Of a DNA stretch of 64,000 nt, positions 51,428-60,113 are shown piece by piece. Location: NCBI GenBank assembly GCA_029262555.1, contig JAJCZE010000008.1, positions 62,001 through 126,000 of the forward strand. The letters are read 5' to 3'. The DNA comes from Candidatus Babelota bacterium. Its GTDB lineage: Bacteria > Babelota > Babeliae > Babelales > Vermiphilaceae. How positions within the stretch are numbered: position 1 is the stretch's first letter; each line of letters begins with the position of its first letter. The notes below the pieces were generated by a model that saw only the letters and a list, made by a program, of their open reading frames with translations, was not told the origin of the DNA and searched no databases. Both the position numbers and the translations under genes were made by a program.

Positions 51428-51838
51428 TTACAGATCAACTACTGTAGGCACAGCACCAGCTCCAGCATCTTCTTGCCCGGCTCCCATACCCTGATCACTG
51501 AAATCAATCTCAGCTAAAGCATCAGCCATTACAGCTGTTTCAAAACGTTCAGGAAACAAGTCAACTGCCGCACTCGATCTTCCTACCGCTGTTCTTGATC
51601 TTCTAGCGGGCCGTTTTGGAGCAGGTGGCGCAAGACGCGTGCCTGCCGTACGAGCAGCTTTGCGAGAATCACGAAACTTTACGGCTTTTATTTGAGCCGC
51701 CAAATCCTTTAATTCTTCAGCGGTCAATTCTTCAGCAGTAGCAACTATCTCTGCATCAACTATCTCCGTATCAGCAGCAGATACATATCCAACGCTACCA
51801 AGCACTATCAATGATATAAATACTATTTTCTTCATCAT
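51428..51838 (-). CDS. Small secreted protein with acidic and Arg/Pro-rich halves
   Basis: Predicted 136-residue protein with signal peptide KKIVFISLIVLGSVGYVSAAD. The mature part starts very acidic (TEIVDAEIVATAEELTAEEL), then is basic and Pro-rich (RLAPPAPKRPARRSRTAVGR), then acidic again. Likely disordered. Two adjacent ATGs at 51838 and 51835. AGAGGTT lies upstream. It is the first of three in the cluster. Function unknown. Confidence 0.6.
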   Translation of the reverse strand: MMKKIVFISLIVLGSVGYVSAADTEIVDAEIVATAEELTAEELKDLAAQIKAVKFRDSRKAARTAGTRLAPPAPKRPARRSRTAVGRSSAAVDLFPERFETAVMADALAEIDFSDQGMGAGQEDAGAGAVPTVVDL

Positions 51839-51858
51839 AACCTCTCATTAAAAACAAC

Positions 51859-53001
51859 TTATAATCGCTTCCACATACCAGAAAAATCCTGCTCAATCAT
51901 ACCGCCCATTTGCATCTCAAACAGCTCATTTTGCATTTCAGAAAGTGACGCTCCGCATTCTTTTGCGAGTGTATCTATCGACTGCGCTGAAACGCATAGT
52001 GAAAGCACCGCTTTATGAATCTGGCTCTTTCCAGAACTATCACCACTTTCATTACTATTAGCATGCCTTACTTTAGCCAAATTATCAAATCGAATGACCG
52101 ATTGCACCTCTGACAGATCTGATTGAACAACACCGCATTCAGAAAGAATGTCTTGAGGGCTCATAATCAGCTTTGCTCCTTGCTGAATCAACGCATGGCA
52201 TCCGGTGCTTAATTGATCATCTATCGATCCCGGAAACGCAAATACATCACGCCCCTGATCGAGTGCATACTGCGCAGTAATTCGCGTGCCGCTTTTTTGC
52301 GCTGCTTGCACCACGACTACTCCCTGCGACAATCCAGAAATAATTCGATTTCGTGCGGGGAAATTGTGTGGATGCGCACCTTCCATGCTCATAAACGAAC
52401 TGATAATAGCACCGCCACTTTCCAAAATTGTTTCAAACAATCGTATATTTGTCTTGGGAGCTGGTTGTAAAATCCCCGATCCAAGGACTACAATCGTTTT
52501 TCCTCCTGCTTTCAATGCGGCACGATGCGCCATCGTATCAGCACCCAACGCTCCGCCACTCACAATGCAAAAACCATGCGCAACCAATTCAGGAACTATT
52601 GATTGAACGCATCGCTCGCCGTAGAGGTTTGCATCCCGTGATCCCACAATTGAAACTGCTTTTGAGAAAGAAAGATCGCCTCGCCAAAAAATAACGGGCG
52701 GCGGCGAATGAATCGTTAAAAGTTGTTGGGGATAATTATCATCAATGAGCGTAGCCCATTGAATACCCTCGCGATGAATAATTTCAAGTTCACGATCAAG
52801 CGCAGACCGATCTTTAAGCCCTTCATAGAAAAGCTCTGCTCTTTTTTGGGACACGCCCATGATTCTCCACTCAGAAAGTGAAAAATCATAGAGCGTATTC
52901 CATGTAGTATTTAATGGCTTGTTTGCAATAAGAGATGTAATAGCTGTTGGCCCAATTCCCTCAATGAGAGAAAGATGCAAAAGAGTTTCGCGCGAATTCA
53001 T
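51859..53001 (-). CDS. dprA: DNA-processing protein DprA (Smf)
   Basis: Predicted 380-residue DprA, which binds single-stranded DNA taken up in natural transformation and loads RecA. An N-terminal helix-hairpin-helix/SAM-like region (IEGIGPTAITSLI) leads to the Rossmann-type core with VGSRDANLYGE, IVSGGALGADTMAH, TIVVLGSGI and HPHNFPARNRIISGLS. The C-terminal winged helix is present. It follows gyrA by nine bases on the same strand. Competence in a presumed host-associated cell suggests DNA uptake from co-residents. Confidence 0.96.
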   Translation of the reverse strand: MNSRETLLHLSLIEGIGPTAITSLIANKPLNTTWNTLYDFSLSEWRIMGVSQKRAELFYEGLKDRSALDRELEIIHREGIQWATLIDDNYPQQLLTIHSPPPVIFWRGDLSFSKAVSIVGSRDANLYGERCVQSIVPELVAHGFCIVSGGALGADTMAHRAALKAGGKTIVVLGSGILQPAPKTNIRLFETILESGGAIISSFMSMEGAHPHNFPARNRIISGLSQGVVVVQAAQKSGTRITAQYALDQGRDVFAFPGSIDDQLSTGCHALIQQGAKLIMSPQDILSECGVVQSDLSEVQSVIRFDNLAKVRHANSNESGDSSGKSQIHKAVLSLCVSAQSIDTLAKECGASLSEMQNELFEMQMGGMIEQDFSGMWKRL

Positions 53002-53010
53002 GATGCTCTA

Positions 53011-55761
53011 CTAAAATCCTCCAAAAGGATCTTCATCCCATGCGCCCGCCTGCATCTCATCCGAACCTAATGCTGGCTCTGACGACGCACTACTTTTTTC
53101 AGACGCTTCCTCTGGCTGCATCACTGGCGTATCAACAGCGACTTCATCATGCGGCACTTCAAAATCAAATTCCGCTACCGGAGCATCTTGTAATGAAACA
53201 TTTGATAGGGCTTCATCTGGAGCTACAATTCGAACCACGCCAGAATCAGTAGCATCAGTTTTTACTGCACCCTTAATAGAGCCATCTTGCGCGCCACCCT
53301 CACCAGTAGTATCACTCTCCTCGCGGAACGCAAACATAGAAGCAAGCTTCTGACCTTTATCAAGGCGCACTAATCGAACACCTTTTGCCTGCCGGCCCAT
53401 AGTACGAATTTCTGATGCCGGAAGACGAATTATTTTACCCGCTTGATCAATCAACAAAATATTAGAATCAGGATGCACAATCGCAAGACCAATTACATCG
53501 CCATTACGCTTATCAGTTGGAATAGTACGCACCCCTACACCACTTCTATGAGCAATGCGGAAATCTTCAACGCGTACTTTTTTACCATAACCGTTCGAAG
53601 TAGCAAATAATATATCACCGGAATCGGCACCGATAACTTCCATGCCAACCACAAAGTCTTCATCACGCAATCGAATACCGATCACACCCGCCGCTTGACG
53701 GCCCATAGAGCGAACCTCTTCCTCTTTGAATCGAATACCCTGACCATGTGCAGACGCGATTACGATAGTATCTTGCCCTGAACTTAATGAACAGAATACC
53801 AACTCATCGCCTTCACGAAGTGTGGTACAACGAATACCCGTTGAACGAATTTTTGCAAAGTCGGTTGCTTGCGTACGCTTAATGATACCCTTTTTAGTAA
53901 GCATCACGAGGAACTTACCTTCAAGTTCACGAGCGCACAGAAGTTTTACTACTTTCTCGCCCGGCTGCAATGGCAACAGGTTTACTACCGCTCGTCCACG
54001 AGCCATACGAGATGCTTCAGGAATTTCAAATACCTGTAAGCTATAAATTCTTCCAAAGTTGGTAAAGAAAAGAAGCGTATCATGATTTTTGGTAACAAAA
54101 AGATCAGCCATCACGTCATCAGACTCATCAAGTGATACCATGCCCATTTTGCCTTTACCACCACGATGCTGAACACCGTACGTTGAAAGCAATACGCGCT
54201 TCATATATCCCTTAACCGTCAACGTAACCACCACTTCTTCATCAGGAATTAAATCTGCTTCAGTGAGAATATCAATTGGCCCTTCGATACGAGAACGTCG
54301 TTCATCGCCATAGCCCTCTTTCACCTGCTCAAGCTCGGTGATTACCTCTTGGATCAAAATCTGCTCATTTTCTAGAATAGAATTTAAATACGCAATTGTT
54401 TTTTTAATTTCTTCCATTTCTGCACGAATCTTTTCCTGTTCCATGCCAGTAAGACGTTGCAAGCGCATTTCAAGAATTGCCTTGCATTGGATCGGGCTCA
54501 GCCCAAATGTATCTTGTAGTTTTGCCATAGCTTCATCAGCAGCCGATGAACGCTTAATGATCGCAACTGCTTCATCAATGTTATCAAGCGCAATAATAAA
54601 ACCGAGCAAGAGATGCTCGCGCTCGCGTGCTTTTTTCAAATCATACGCAGTTCGGCGATATACTATCTGCTTGCGGTGAAATATAAATTCTTGAAGCATT
54701 TGGCGCAGTGTGAAAATAATCGGACGATTATCTAATAGAGATAGCATCAAAATAGAAATCGACGTTTGCAGTGGCGTATGCTTATACAGCTGATTCAAAG
54801 TTACTTGCGGAATTTCTCCCCGCTTTAACTCAATCACCAATCGCATACCACGACGATTTGTCTCGTCTTTAATATTGGAGATACTATCAATAACTTTATT
54901 TTTAACCAGATCAGCAATCTTAACTGCCAGATCCGCTTTATTTACTTGATACGGGAGCTCTTTAATAATAAGTGCTGAGCCACCTTTTTTGGTCTCTTCA
55001 ATGTCTACGACTCCACGCAAGATCACATTGCCGCGTCCAGTCTTATACGCTTTAATTGCGCCAGCTCGACCACAAATAATTCCACCTGTTGGAAAATCAG
55101 GAGCAGGAATCAATTCAAAAAGTTCTTCTTCTGAAAGATCTGGATTTTTCAACAGAGCCAAACAGCCCTCAACAACTTCAGTAAGATTATGTGGTGGAAT
55201 AGAAGTCGCCATACCAACCGCAATACCGGCAGTACCATTCACCAATAAGTTTGGTAATCGACTCGGAAGAATAACTGGCTCAACAGTAGACTCATCAAAG
55301 TTCGGCACAAATTGTACCGTCTCTTTATCAAGATCAGCCAAAATCTCTTGAGCAATCTTTTTCATTTTTACTTCGGTATAACGCATTGCCGCTGCGTTAT
55401 CACCATCAACAGAACCCCAGTTACCCTGCCCATCTAAGAGCGGATATCGTTTAGAAAAATCTTGCACCAAACCAACCATAGATTGGTATACCGCTTGGTC
55501 ACCGTGTGGGTGAAATTTACCAAGCACATCACCAACCACACGTACCGATTTGTGATACGGGCGATTATGGAAAAAACCGAGTTGATGCATAGTATATAAA
55601 ACACGACGGTGCACTGGCTTTAAGCCATCACGCACGTCTGGAATAGCTCGACTCACCACCACAGACATGGCATAATCGAGAAACGACTCTTTTAATTCAT
55701 CTTCAATTAAAACTGGCTTTACACCAAATTTTTGTTCTTCAGTTGGGCGTATAGGCTCCAT
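53011..55761 (-). CDS. gyrA: DNA gyrase subunit A
   Basis: Type IIA topoisomerase subunit that introduces negative supercoils with GyrB. Predicted 916 residues. The catalytic Tyr is in AAMRYTE (Tyr128), and the GyrA-box reads QHRGGKG, so it is gyrase and not ParC. The quinolone-resistance region reads HPHGDQAVYQ: the positions matching E. coli Ser83 and Asp87 are Gln89 and Gln93. The C-terminal beta-pinwheel blades are present, followed by an unusually long acidic tail of about 110 residues ending EDPFGGF. ATG 55761; dprA follows. Confidence 0.97.
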   Translation of the reverse strand: MEPIRPTEEQKFGVKPVLIEDELKESFLDYAMSVVVSRAIPDVRDGLKPVHRRVLYTMHQLGFFHNRPYHKSVRVVGDVLGKFHPHGDQAVYQSMVGLVQDFSKRYPLLDGQGNWGSVDGDNAAAMRYTEVKMKKIAQEILADLDKETVQFVPNFDESTVEPVILPSRLPNLLVNGTAGIAVGMATSIPPHNLTEVVEGCLALLKNPDLSEEELFELIPAPDFPTGGIICGRAGAIKAYKTGRGNVILRGVVDIEETKKGGSALIIKELPYQVNKADLAVKIADLVKNKVIDSISNIKDETNRRGMRLVIELKRGEIPQVTLNQLYKHTPLQTSISILMLSLLDNRPIIFTLRQMLQEFIFHRKQIVYRRTAYDLKKAREREHLLLGFIIALDNIDEAVAIIKRSSAADEAMAKLQDTFGLSPIQCKAILEMRLQRLTGMEQEKIRAEMEEIKKTIAYLNSILENEQILIQEVITELEQVKEGYGDERRSRIEGPIDILTEADLIPDEEVVVTLTVKGYMKRVLLSTYGVQHRGGKGKMGMVSLDESDDVMADLFVTKNHDTLLFFTNFGRIYSLQVFEIPEASRMARGRAVVNLLPLQPGEKVVKLLCARELEGKFLVMLTKKGIIKRTQATDFAKIRSTGIRCTTLREGDELVFCSLSSGQDTIVIASAHGQGIRFKEEEVRSMGRQAAGVIGIRLRDEDFVVGMEVIGADSGDILFATSNGYGKKVRVEDFRIAHRSGVGVRTIPTDKRNGDVIGLAIVHPDSNILLIDQAGKIIRLPASEIRTMGRQAKGVRLVRLDKGQKLASMFAFREESDTTGEGGAQDGSIKGAVKTDATDSGVVRIVAPDEALSNVSLQDAPVAEFDFEVPHDEVAVDTPVMQPEEASEKSSASSEPALGSDEMQAGAWDEDPFGGF

Positions 55762-55966
55762 ACGATGGTTCCTTGGCAGATGGTTCAGATATTAATGAAT
55801 TGGCTCCATTACCTTATATATATAGAGTACCTCGAATAGCAAGATATGACAAGAAGGCTGGACTCTTTTAGCTCTGTAAACGATGTACGCATCTTCACAC
55901 TCTATTTACAAATTCTATTGCTCATTTACACTGGAATCTATTATATACTCCTAACGAAAAAGAATC

Positions 55967-57793
55967 ATGGACATTAAAAAAATAAAACTTGAACAGTTCA
56001 CCCCCGATCGCATCAGAAACTTCTCAATCATTGCCCATATTGATCATGGAAAATCTACTCTTTCCGATCGCTTATTGGAATACACCGGCACACTTTCGGA
56101 TCGCACGAAAAAAGATCAGTTTATGGATAAGCTGCAAGTGGAGCAAGAGCGGGGTATTACCGTTAAAGCGCAAACTGCCTCAATGTTTTATGAGCATAAT
56201 GGCATTACGTATTTGCTTAATTTAATTGACACTCCCGGACACGTAGATTTTAGCTATGAAGTATCCCGTTCATTATATGCGTGCCAAGGAGCGCTCTTAC
56301 TAGTTGATGCAGCGCAAGGCGTGCAAGCGCAAACGATGGCAAATTTTTATTTAGCATTCGAGCAAGATCTGCAAATAATACCTATCATTAATAAAATTGA
56401 TTTGCCGACTGCGGATGTCCCCCGGATTGAAAAAGAGCTTGATACGCTTTTTGATTTCAAACCAGAAGAAATTATTCCTGCATCTGCAAAATCTGGTATT
56501 GGTATTCCTGAAATTCTTGATGCGACTATTAATCGTATTTCCAGCCCAAACGGCTCTCTTGATAAACCACTCAAAGCACTTCTTTTTGATTCTTGGTTTG
56601 ATGAATATCGAGGCGTAATCTGTTTGATTGCACTGCATGATGGAGTTATTAAAAAAGGCGACCACATACGATTGGCACAAGCAGATATTGCATACGAAGT
56701 ACTGGAGCTTGGGCTTATGTATCCCGAGCCTACTCCTATGCCGGCGCTCTATCCGGGGCAAGTGGGCTACCTAATAACTGGAATGAAAAGCGTAAAAGAA
56801 GCAAAAATTGGTGATACTATTTGCCATGCTAAAAAACCGGTTGAGCCCCTTCCTGGATTTAAAGACGCAAAGCCAATGGTATTTGCCGGGCTGTATCCGG
56901 TTGATAGTGAAGAGTTTGAAGACTTTCAAGAGGCAATTGAAAAACTTACCTTAAATGATGCAAGCGTAAGTTTTGAGAAAAAAACATCCGCAGCGCTCGG
57001 ACTCGGATTTAGATGTGGCTTTCTCGGGTTGCTTCATATGGATGTATTCAAACAGCGCCTTGAGCAAGAATATGGTCTTACTGTAATCCCAACCGCACCC
57101 AGCGTATTATATAAGGTGAAACTTGATCACTCTGACGATATTATCGATATCGAAAACCCATCTGAATTTCCTGATCCAGGAGTAATCGATACCGTGTATG
57201 AACCGGTAATTAATGCAACGATTATTGTGCCCAAAGAGTATCTTGGCAGCCTGATTAAACTGTGCGAAGAAAAGCGTGGCATGCAGCAAGGTATGTCTTA
57301 CCTTGATGAAGGTAATCGCGTAATCTTAAAATATCGTTTGCCTTTGAATGAAGTGGCAACCGACTTTTATGATCAGCTCAAATCAATAAGCTCTGGATAC
57401 GCGAGCTTTGACTATGAAGAAGCGGGCTATGAGCCATCAAATCTGGTTAAAATGGATATACTTCTCAACGGCAAGCCTGTTGATGCGCTTTCAGTCATTG
57501 TACACAAAGATAAAGCATACTTTATTGGCCGAGACATTGCTGAGCGCCTTAAAAAAGCAATCCAACGCCAACTCTATGAAGTGATTATTCAAGCAGCAAT
57601 TGGTGCAAAAATTATTGCACGTGAACGAATCGCACCATTGCGTAAAGATGTAACGGCAAAATGCTATGGCGGTGATATTACTCGAAAACGAAAATTGCTT
57701 GAAAAGCAAAAAGAAGGTAAAAAGAAGATGAAGCAAGTGGGCAACGTTGAAGTGCCGCAAGAAGCATTCTTAAGTATTTTAAAGAAGAGCTAA
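55967..57793 (+). CDS. lepA: Elongation factor 4 (LepA)
   Basis: Ribosome-bound translational GTPase that moves stalled or mis-translocated ribosomes back or aids assembly. Predicted 608 residues. G1 AHIDHGKSTLSDRL, G2 RGITVK, G3 DTPGHVDF, G4 NKID are present. LepA-specific signatures include FRCGFLGLLHMDV, and the C-terminal domain has KCYGGDITRKRKLLEKQKEG. No strong ribosome site is seen before the ATG at 55967. Divergent from gyrA. Confidence 0.98.
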   Translation: MDIKKIKLEQFTPDRIRNFSIIAHIDHGKSTLSDRLLEYTGTLSDRTKKDQFMDKLQVEQERGITVKAQTASMFYEHNGITYLLNLIDTPGHVDFSYEVSRSLYACQGALLLVDAAQGVQAQTMANFYLAFEQDLQIIPIINKIDLPTADVPRIEKELDTLFDFKPEEIIPASAKSGIGIPEILDATINRISSPNGSLDKPLKALLFDSWFDEYRGVICLIALHDGVIKKGDHIRLAQADIAYEVLELGLMYPEPTPMPALYPGQVGYLITGMKSVKEAKIGDTICHAKKPVEPLPGFKDAKPMVFAGLYPVDSEEFEDFQEAIEKLTLNDASVSFEKKTSAALGLGFRCGFLGLLHMDVFKQRLEQEYGLTVIPTAPSVLYKVKLDHSDDIIDIENPSEFPDPGVIDTVYEPVINATIIVPKEYLGSLIKLCEEKRGMQQGMSYLDEGNRVILKYRLPLNEVATDFYDQLKSISSGYASFDYEEAGYEPSNLVKMDILLNGKPVDALSVIVHKDKAYFIGRDIAERLKKAIQRQLYEVIIQAAIGAKIIARERIAPLRKDVTAKCYGGDITRKRKLLEKQKEGKKKMKQVGNVEVPQEAFLSILKKS

Positions 57794-57843
57794 GCATCAT
57801 TGACTTTTAGCACATGAAAGATTATTTATAAAAACAATACAAT

Positions 57844-57922
57844 CCGTTCGTCCTGAGCCTGTCGAAGGATACGAATGGTTCATTTTTTCGTTCGAATGGT
57901 TCGACAAGCTCACCACGAACGG
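57844..57922. repeat. Inverted pair of dispersed repeat, short spacer
   Basis: Copy one (57844-57868, CCGTTCGTCCTGAGCC ... CGAAGG) and an inverted copy (57898-57922, TCGACAAGCTC ... CGAACGG) with only 29 bases between. It lies in the lepA to RMD1-like gap, 20 bases before the next ATG, so it forms part of that transcript's leader. Confidence 0.85.
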
Positions 57923-57942
57923 GGTTAAGGAGCATAATCGGT

Positions 57943-59046
57943 ATGCAAGAATCATCGCACTCTCCGGCAATCGATCAAAATCATGAATTTTCTGGCCACA
58001 TCTATATCTTCCACGCCTTTGATGTAGGTGATGATATTAATCTAGAAAAGGTTGAAGCGCTGCGTGCCATTAAAACTGTGCCGCTCTCGTTGCCAAAATA
58101 CTTTAAAAACTATAATGCTCCACTTGCAATCGAGCTTCCTCATCCCAATGAAAGTGCTCGCTGTATCAGCGTAAAATTGCATAATTTTGGTGCAGTGTCT
58201 CTCACGTATAAAATTCCATTTACCGGCACGTTGGAAGATTTTCGAAACGAATTTTATGAAGAGTATTATCAATATCAAGAGCAAAGCGTAACTGATCTCA
58301 AATTAATTTATAAAAAAATTGAAAAATATATTACACAGCCAAAATTTTTCCACACTCGCTCCTCATATAACATTATTCAAATAAATCCCGAGCCGAAAAA
58401 AATTGATCTTACTCAATTGCAAAAACAATTTGGTAGCGTAATCGCTTCCACCATTCGATTTGAGACAGAAACACTCTCTGAGTATCAGCGCAATGAAATC
58501 CTTGATTCTGCAATTGGCTACTATCGAGGAAACCTTGTCATCGTAGATACGGATACCACCTTTATATACGATGATGACTATCAAGATCTCCTTTCATTTA
58601 TTGAGTTTGCAAACCTACAGCAGCTCGAACTGCAATACTTTGATCGTCTTTTGGATCAACAGTTAAATAAAATTTATGAAAGTGGCGGCACACAAAAAGT
58701 CCCACTTGCGGCCTATTTTCCCTTTCTTGATAATATTGCCGATCCAGTAGCAAAACTTGGAAAATTAAAAGTTGATATTTCCGTAATCACTGAACGATTA
58801 GAAGGAAGTATCAAAATTGCCGGCGATCCATACTATTCAGAATTTTATGAGCAGCTCATCAAAAAACTGGATATTAAACTCTGGCAAGATTCAATTGAAC
58901 GTAAATTAGATATCATTAAAGATGTATTGGTAATCTACCAACACAAAACAGACGTGATTCGAGAAAATATTCTTGAAGTGTTGATTGTTATTTTGATTTT
59001 CATCGAACTAGTAATTGGTATTTTGCATTATGTAAAAGGGAGCTAA
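57943..59046 (+). CDS. RMD1/YagE (DUF155)-family membrane protein
   Basis: Predicted 367-residue protein. The C-terminus matches the RMD1 family pattern: ERKLDIIKDVLVIYQHKTDV, then ENILEVLIVILIFIELVIGI with one membrane segment. The N-terminal half has LPKYFKNYNAPLAIELPH and HNFGAVSLTYKIPF, consistent with the family's soluble domain. Yeast Rmd1/Rmd8 and human RMND1 belong here; RMND1 supports mitochondrial translation, and bacterial members have no settled function. AAGGAG precedes the ATG at 57943. A hairpin terminator overlaps the stop codon. Confidence 0.8.
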   Translation: MQESSHSPAIDQNHEFSGHIYIFHAFDVGDDINLEKVEALRAIKTVPLSLPKYFKNYNAPLAIELPHPNESARCISVKLHNFGAVSLTYKIPFTGTLEDFRNEFYEEYYQYQEQSVTDLKLIYKKIEKYITQPKFFHTRSSYNIIQINPEPKKIDLTQLQKQFGSVIASTIRFETETLSEYQRNEILDSAIGYYRGNLVIVDTDTTFIYDDDYQDLLSFIEFANLQQLELQYFDRLLDQQLNKIYESGGTQKVPLAAYFPFLDNIADPVAKLGKLKVDISVITERLEGSIKIAGDPYYSEFYEQLIKKLDIKLWQDSIERKLDIIKDVLVIYQHKTDVIRENILEVLIVILIFIELVIGILHYVKGS

Positions 59047-59058
59047 GAAGCTCCCTTT
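59035..59058 (+). terminator. Hairpin overlapping the stop codon of the RMD1-like gene
   Basis: AAAGGGAGCT (59035-59044) pairs with AGCTCCCTTT (59049-59058) around AAGA. The stop codon (59044-59046) lies partly within the stem and loop. The T-run is short; on the minus strand the mirrored stem can serve the convergent small gene. Confidence 0.75.
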
Positions 59059-59060
59059 CA

Positions 59061-59339
59061 TTATTGTGGTATTGCTGACAATGCACGGACAAGATATATG
59101 CTTGATAGCCTTGTTTCATAATATTGATCATGGATCGCGCAATAACCATAACTACGCACGATTCCATTCAGTATCGCTGGATTTCTTCTCAAGTAGTCCG
59201 CTACTTCAGAAGAGAAGCCGCCACCCCTTACAGCAATGCAATACAATTCTGTTTGCAATTGTGCCTCCACTGCAACAGCTGCATACACCGATGCCGACGA
59301 TGCCATCAACACACATACAAAAAACAATACTTTTTTCAT
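59061..59339 (-). CDS. Tiny secreted protein
   Basis: Predicted 92-residue protein with signal peptide MKKVLFFVCVLMASSASVYA. The mature part has a helix with three Cys and Tyr-rich ends (SYGYCAIHDQYYETRLSSIY). I chose ATG 59339 because the signal peptide begins there; GGAGGC lies upstream, and an earlier ATG at 59351 overlaps that site. Not recognised. It lies 29 bases after grpE on the same strand. Confidence 0.6.
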   Translation of the reverse strand: MKKVLFFVCVLMASSASVYAAVAVEAQLQTELYCIAVRGGGFSSEVADYLRRNPAILNGIVRSYGYCAIHDQYYETRLSSIYLVRALSAIPQ

Positions 59340-59368
59340 AAAAGCCTCCAATGAATGGTTTAAAACTA

Positions 59369-59917
59369 CTATTTTGCCACACTAACTTTTGCTGGCCGCA
59401 GCACGCGATCATTCAGCACATAGCCTTTTTCCATAATCTGTACAATCTGCCCGGATTCTTTTTCATCAGAATCTACTTGCATTAGTGCTTCATGAAATTC
59501 TGGATTAAAACTATCGTACGATACTTCCGCCACTCCCGCATCTTTCAAAAAATCTCCAAATGCCGTATGTATCATTGCAATGCCATCAACCCATGATTGC
59601 ATTTCTTGCGACACTTCTGGTTTTAATTCCATCGCGCGATCAAAATTATCAACGATAGAAAGAAGCGGTGTGAGCAATTTTTCTTGCGCTGATTGCGCCC
59701 ATGCGCTGCGCTCTTTAACCGTACGTTTTTGATAATTTTCAAGATCAGCTGTTAATCGAGCATATTTATCTTGCCATTCGGCGAGCGTTACTTTGCATTG
59801 ATTCAATTGATTTTCTGTTTCATTTTCAGGAGAAACATTCTCTGATTCTTGCAAAGCTTGCTCAGACTCTTTATTCTCTGTATTAACTGTTTTTGTGCTG
59901 TTTTTTTCTGTTTCCAT
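59369..59917 (-). CDS. grpE: Nucleotide exchange factor GrpE
   Basis: Cofactor that releases ADP from DnaK. Predicted 182 residues. An acidic, Glu/Asn-rich N-terminus (about 40 residues) is followed by the long coiled coil (WQDKYARLTADLENYQKRT) and the C-terminal beta-domain (VSYDSFNPEFHEALMQVDSD, EKGYVLNDRVLRPAKVSVAK). The order of parts is normal. It is not adjacent to dnaK, which is unusual where the grpE-dnaK-dnaJ order is common. Confidence 0.96.
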   Translation of the reverse strand: METEKNSTKTVNTENKESEQALQESENVSPENETENQLNQCKVTLAEWQDKYARLTADLENYQKRTVKERSAWAQSAQEKLLTPLLSIVDNFDRAMELKPEVSQEMQSWVDGIAMIHTAFGDFLKDAGVAEVSYDSFNPEFHEALMQVDSDEKESGQIVQIMEKGYVLNDRVLRPAKVSVAK

Positions 59918-60113
59918 ACTGTGCTCTTTTTATATAAATAAAATAATCAAAATATCCCTGAATGAGGCGCTTATATAGTAAAAAAGTGTAATAAATCCCG
60001 TATAAAAAAGCAATTTACTGCGAACTTTGCCCCTCTCCTTTCCTTTTTTTTGCTTTTCCTTTATAACTAAATTCGATCATCCCATGCTGGTTTTGCCAAA
60101 TAAGGATTTATGA

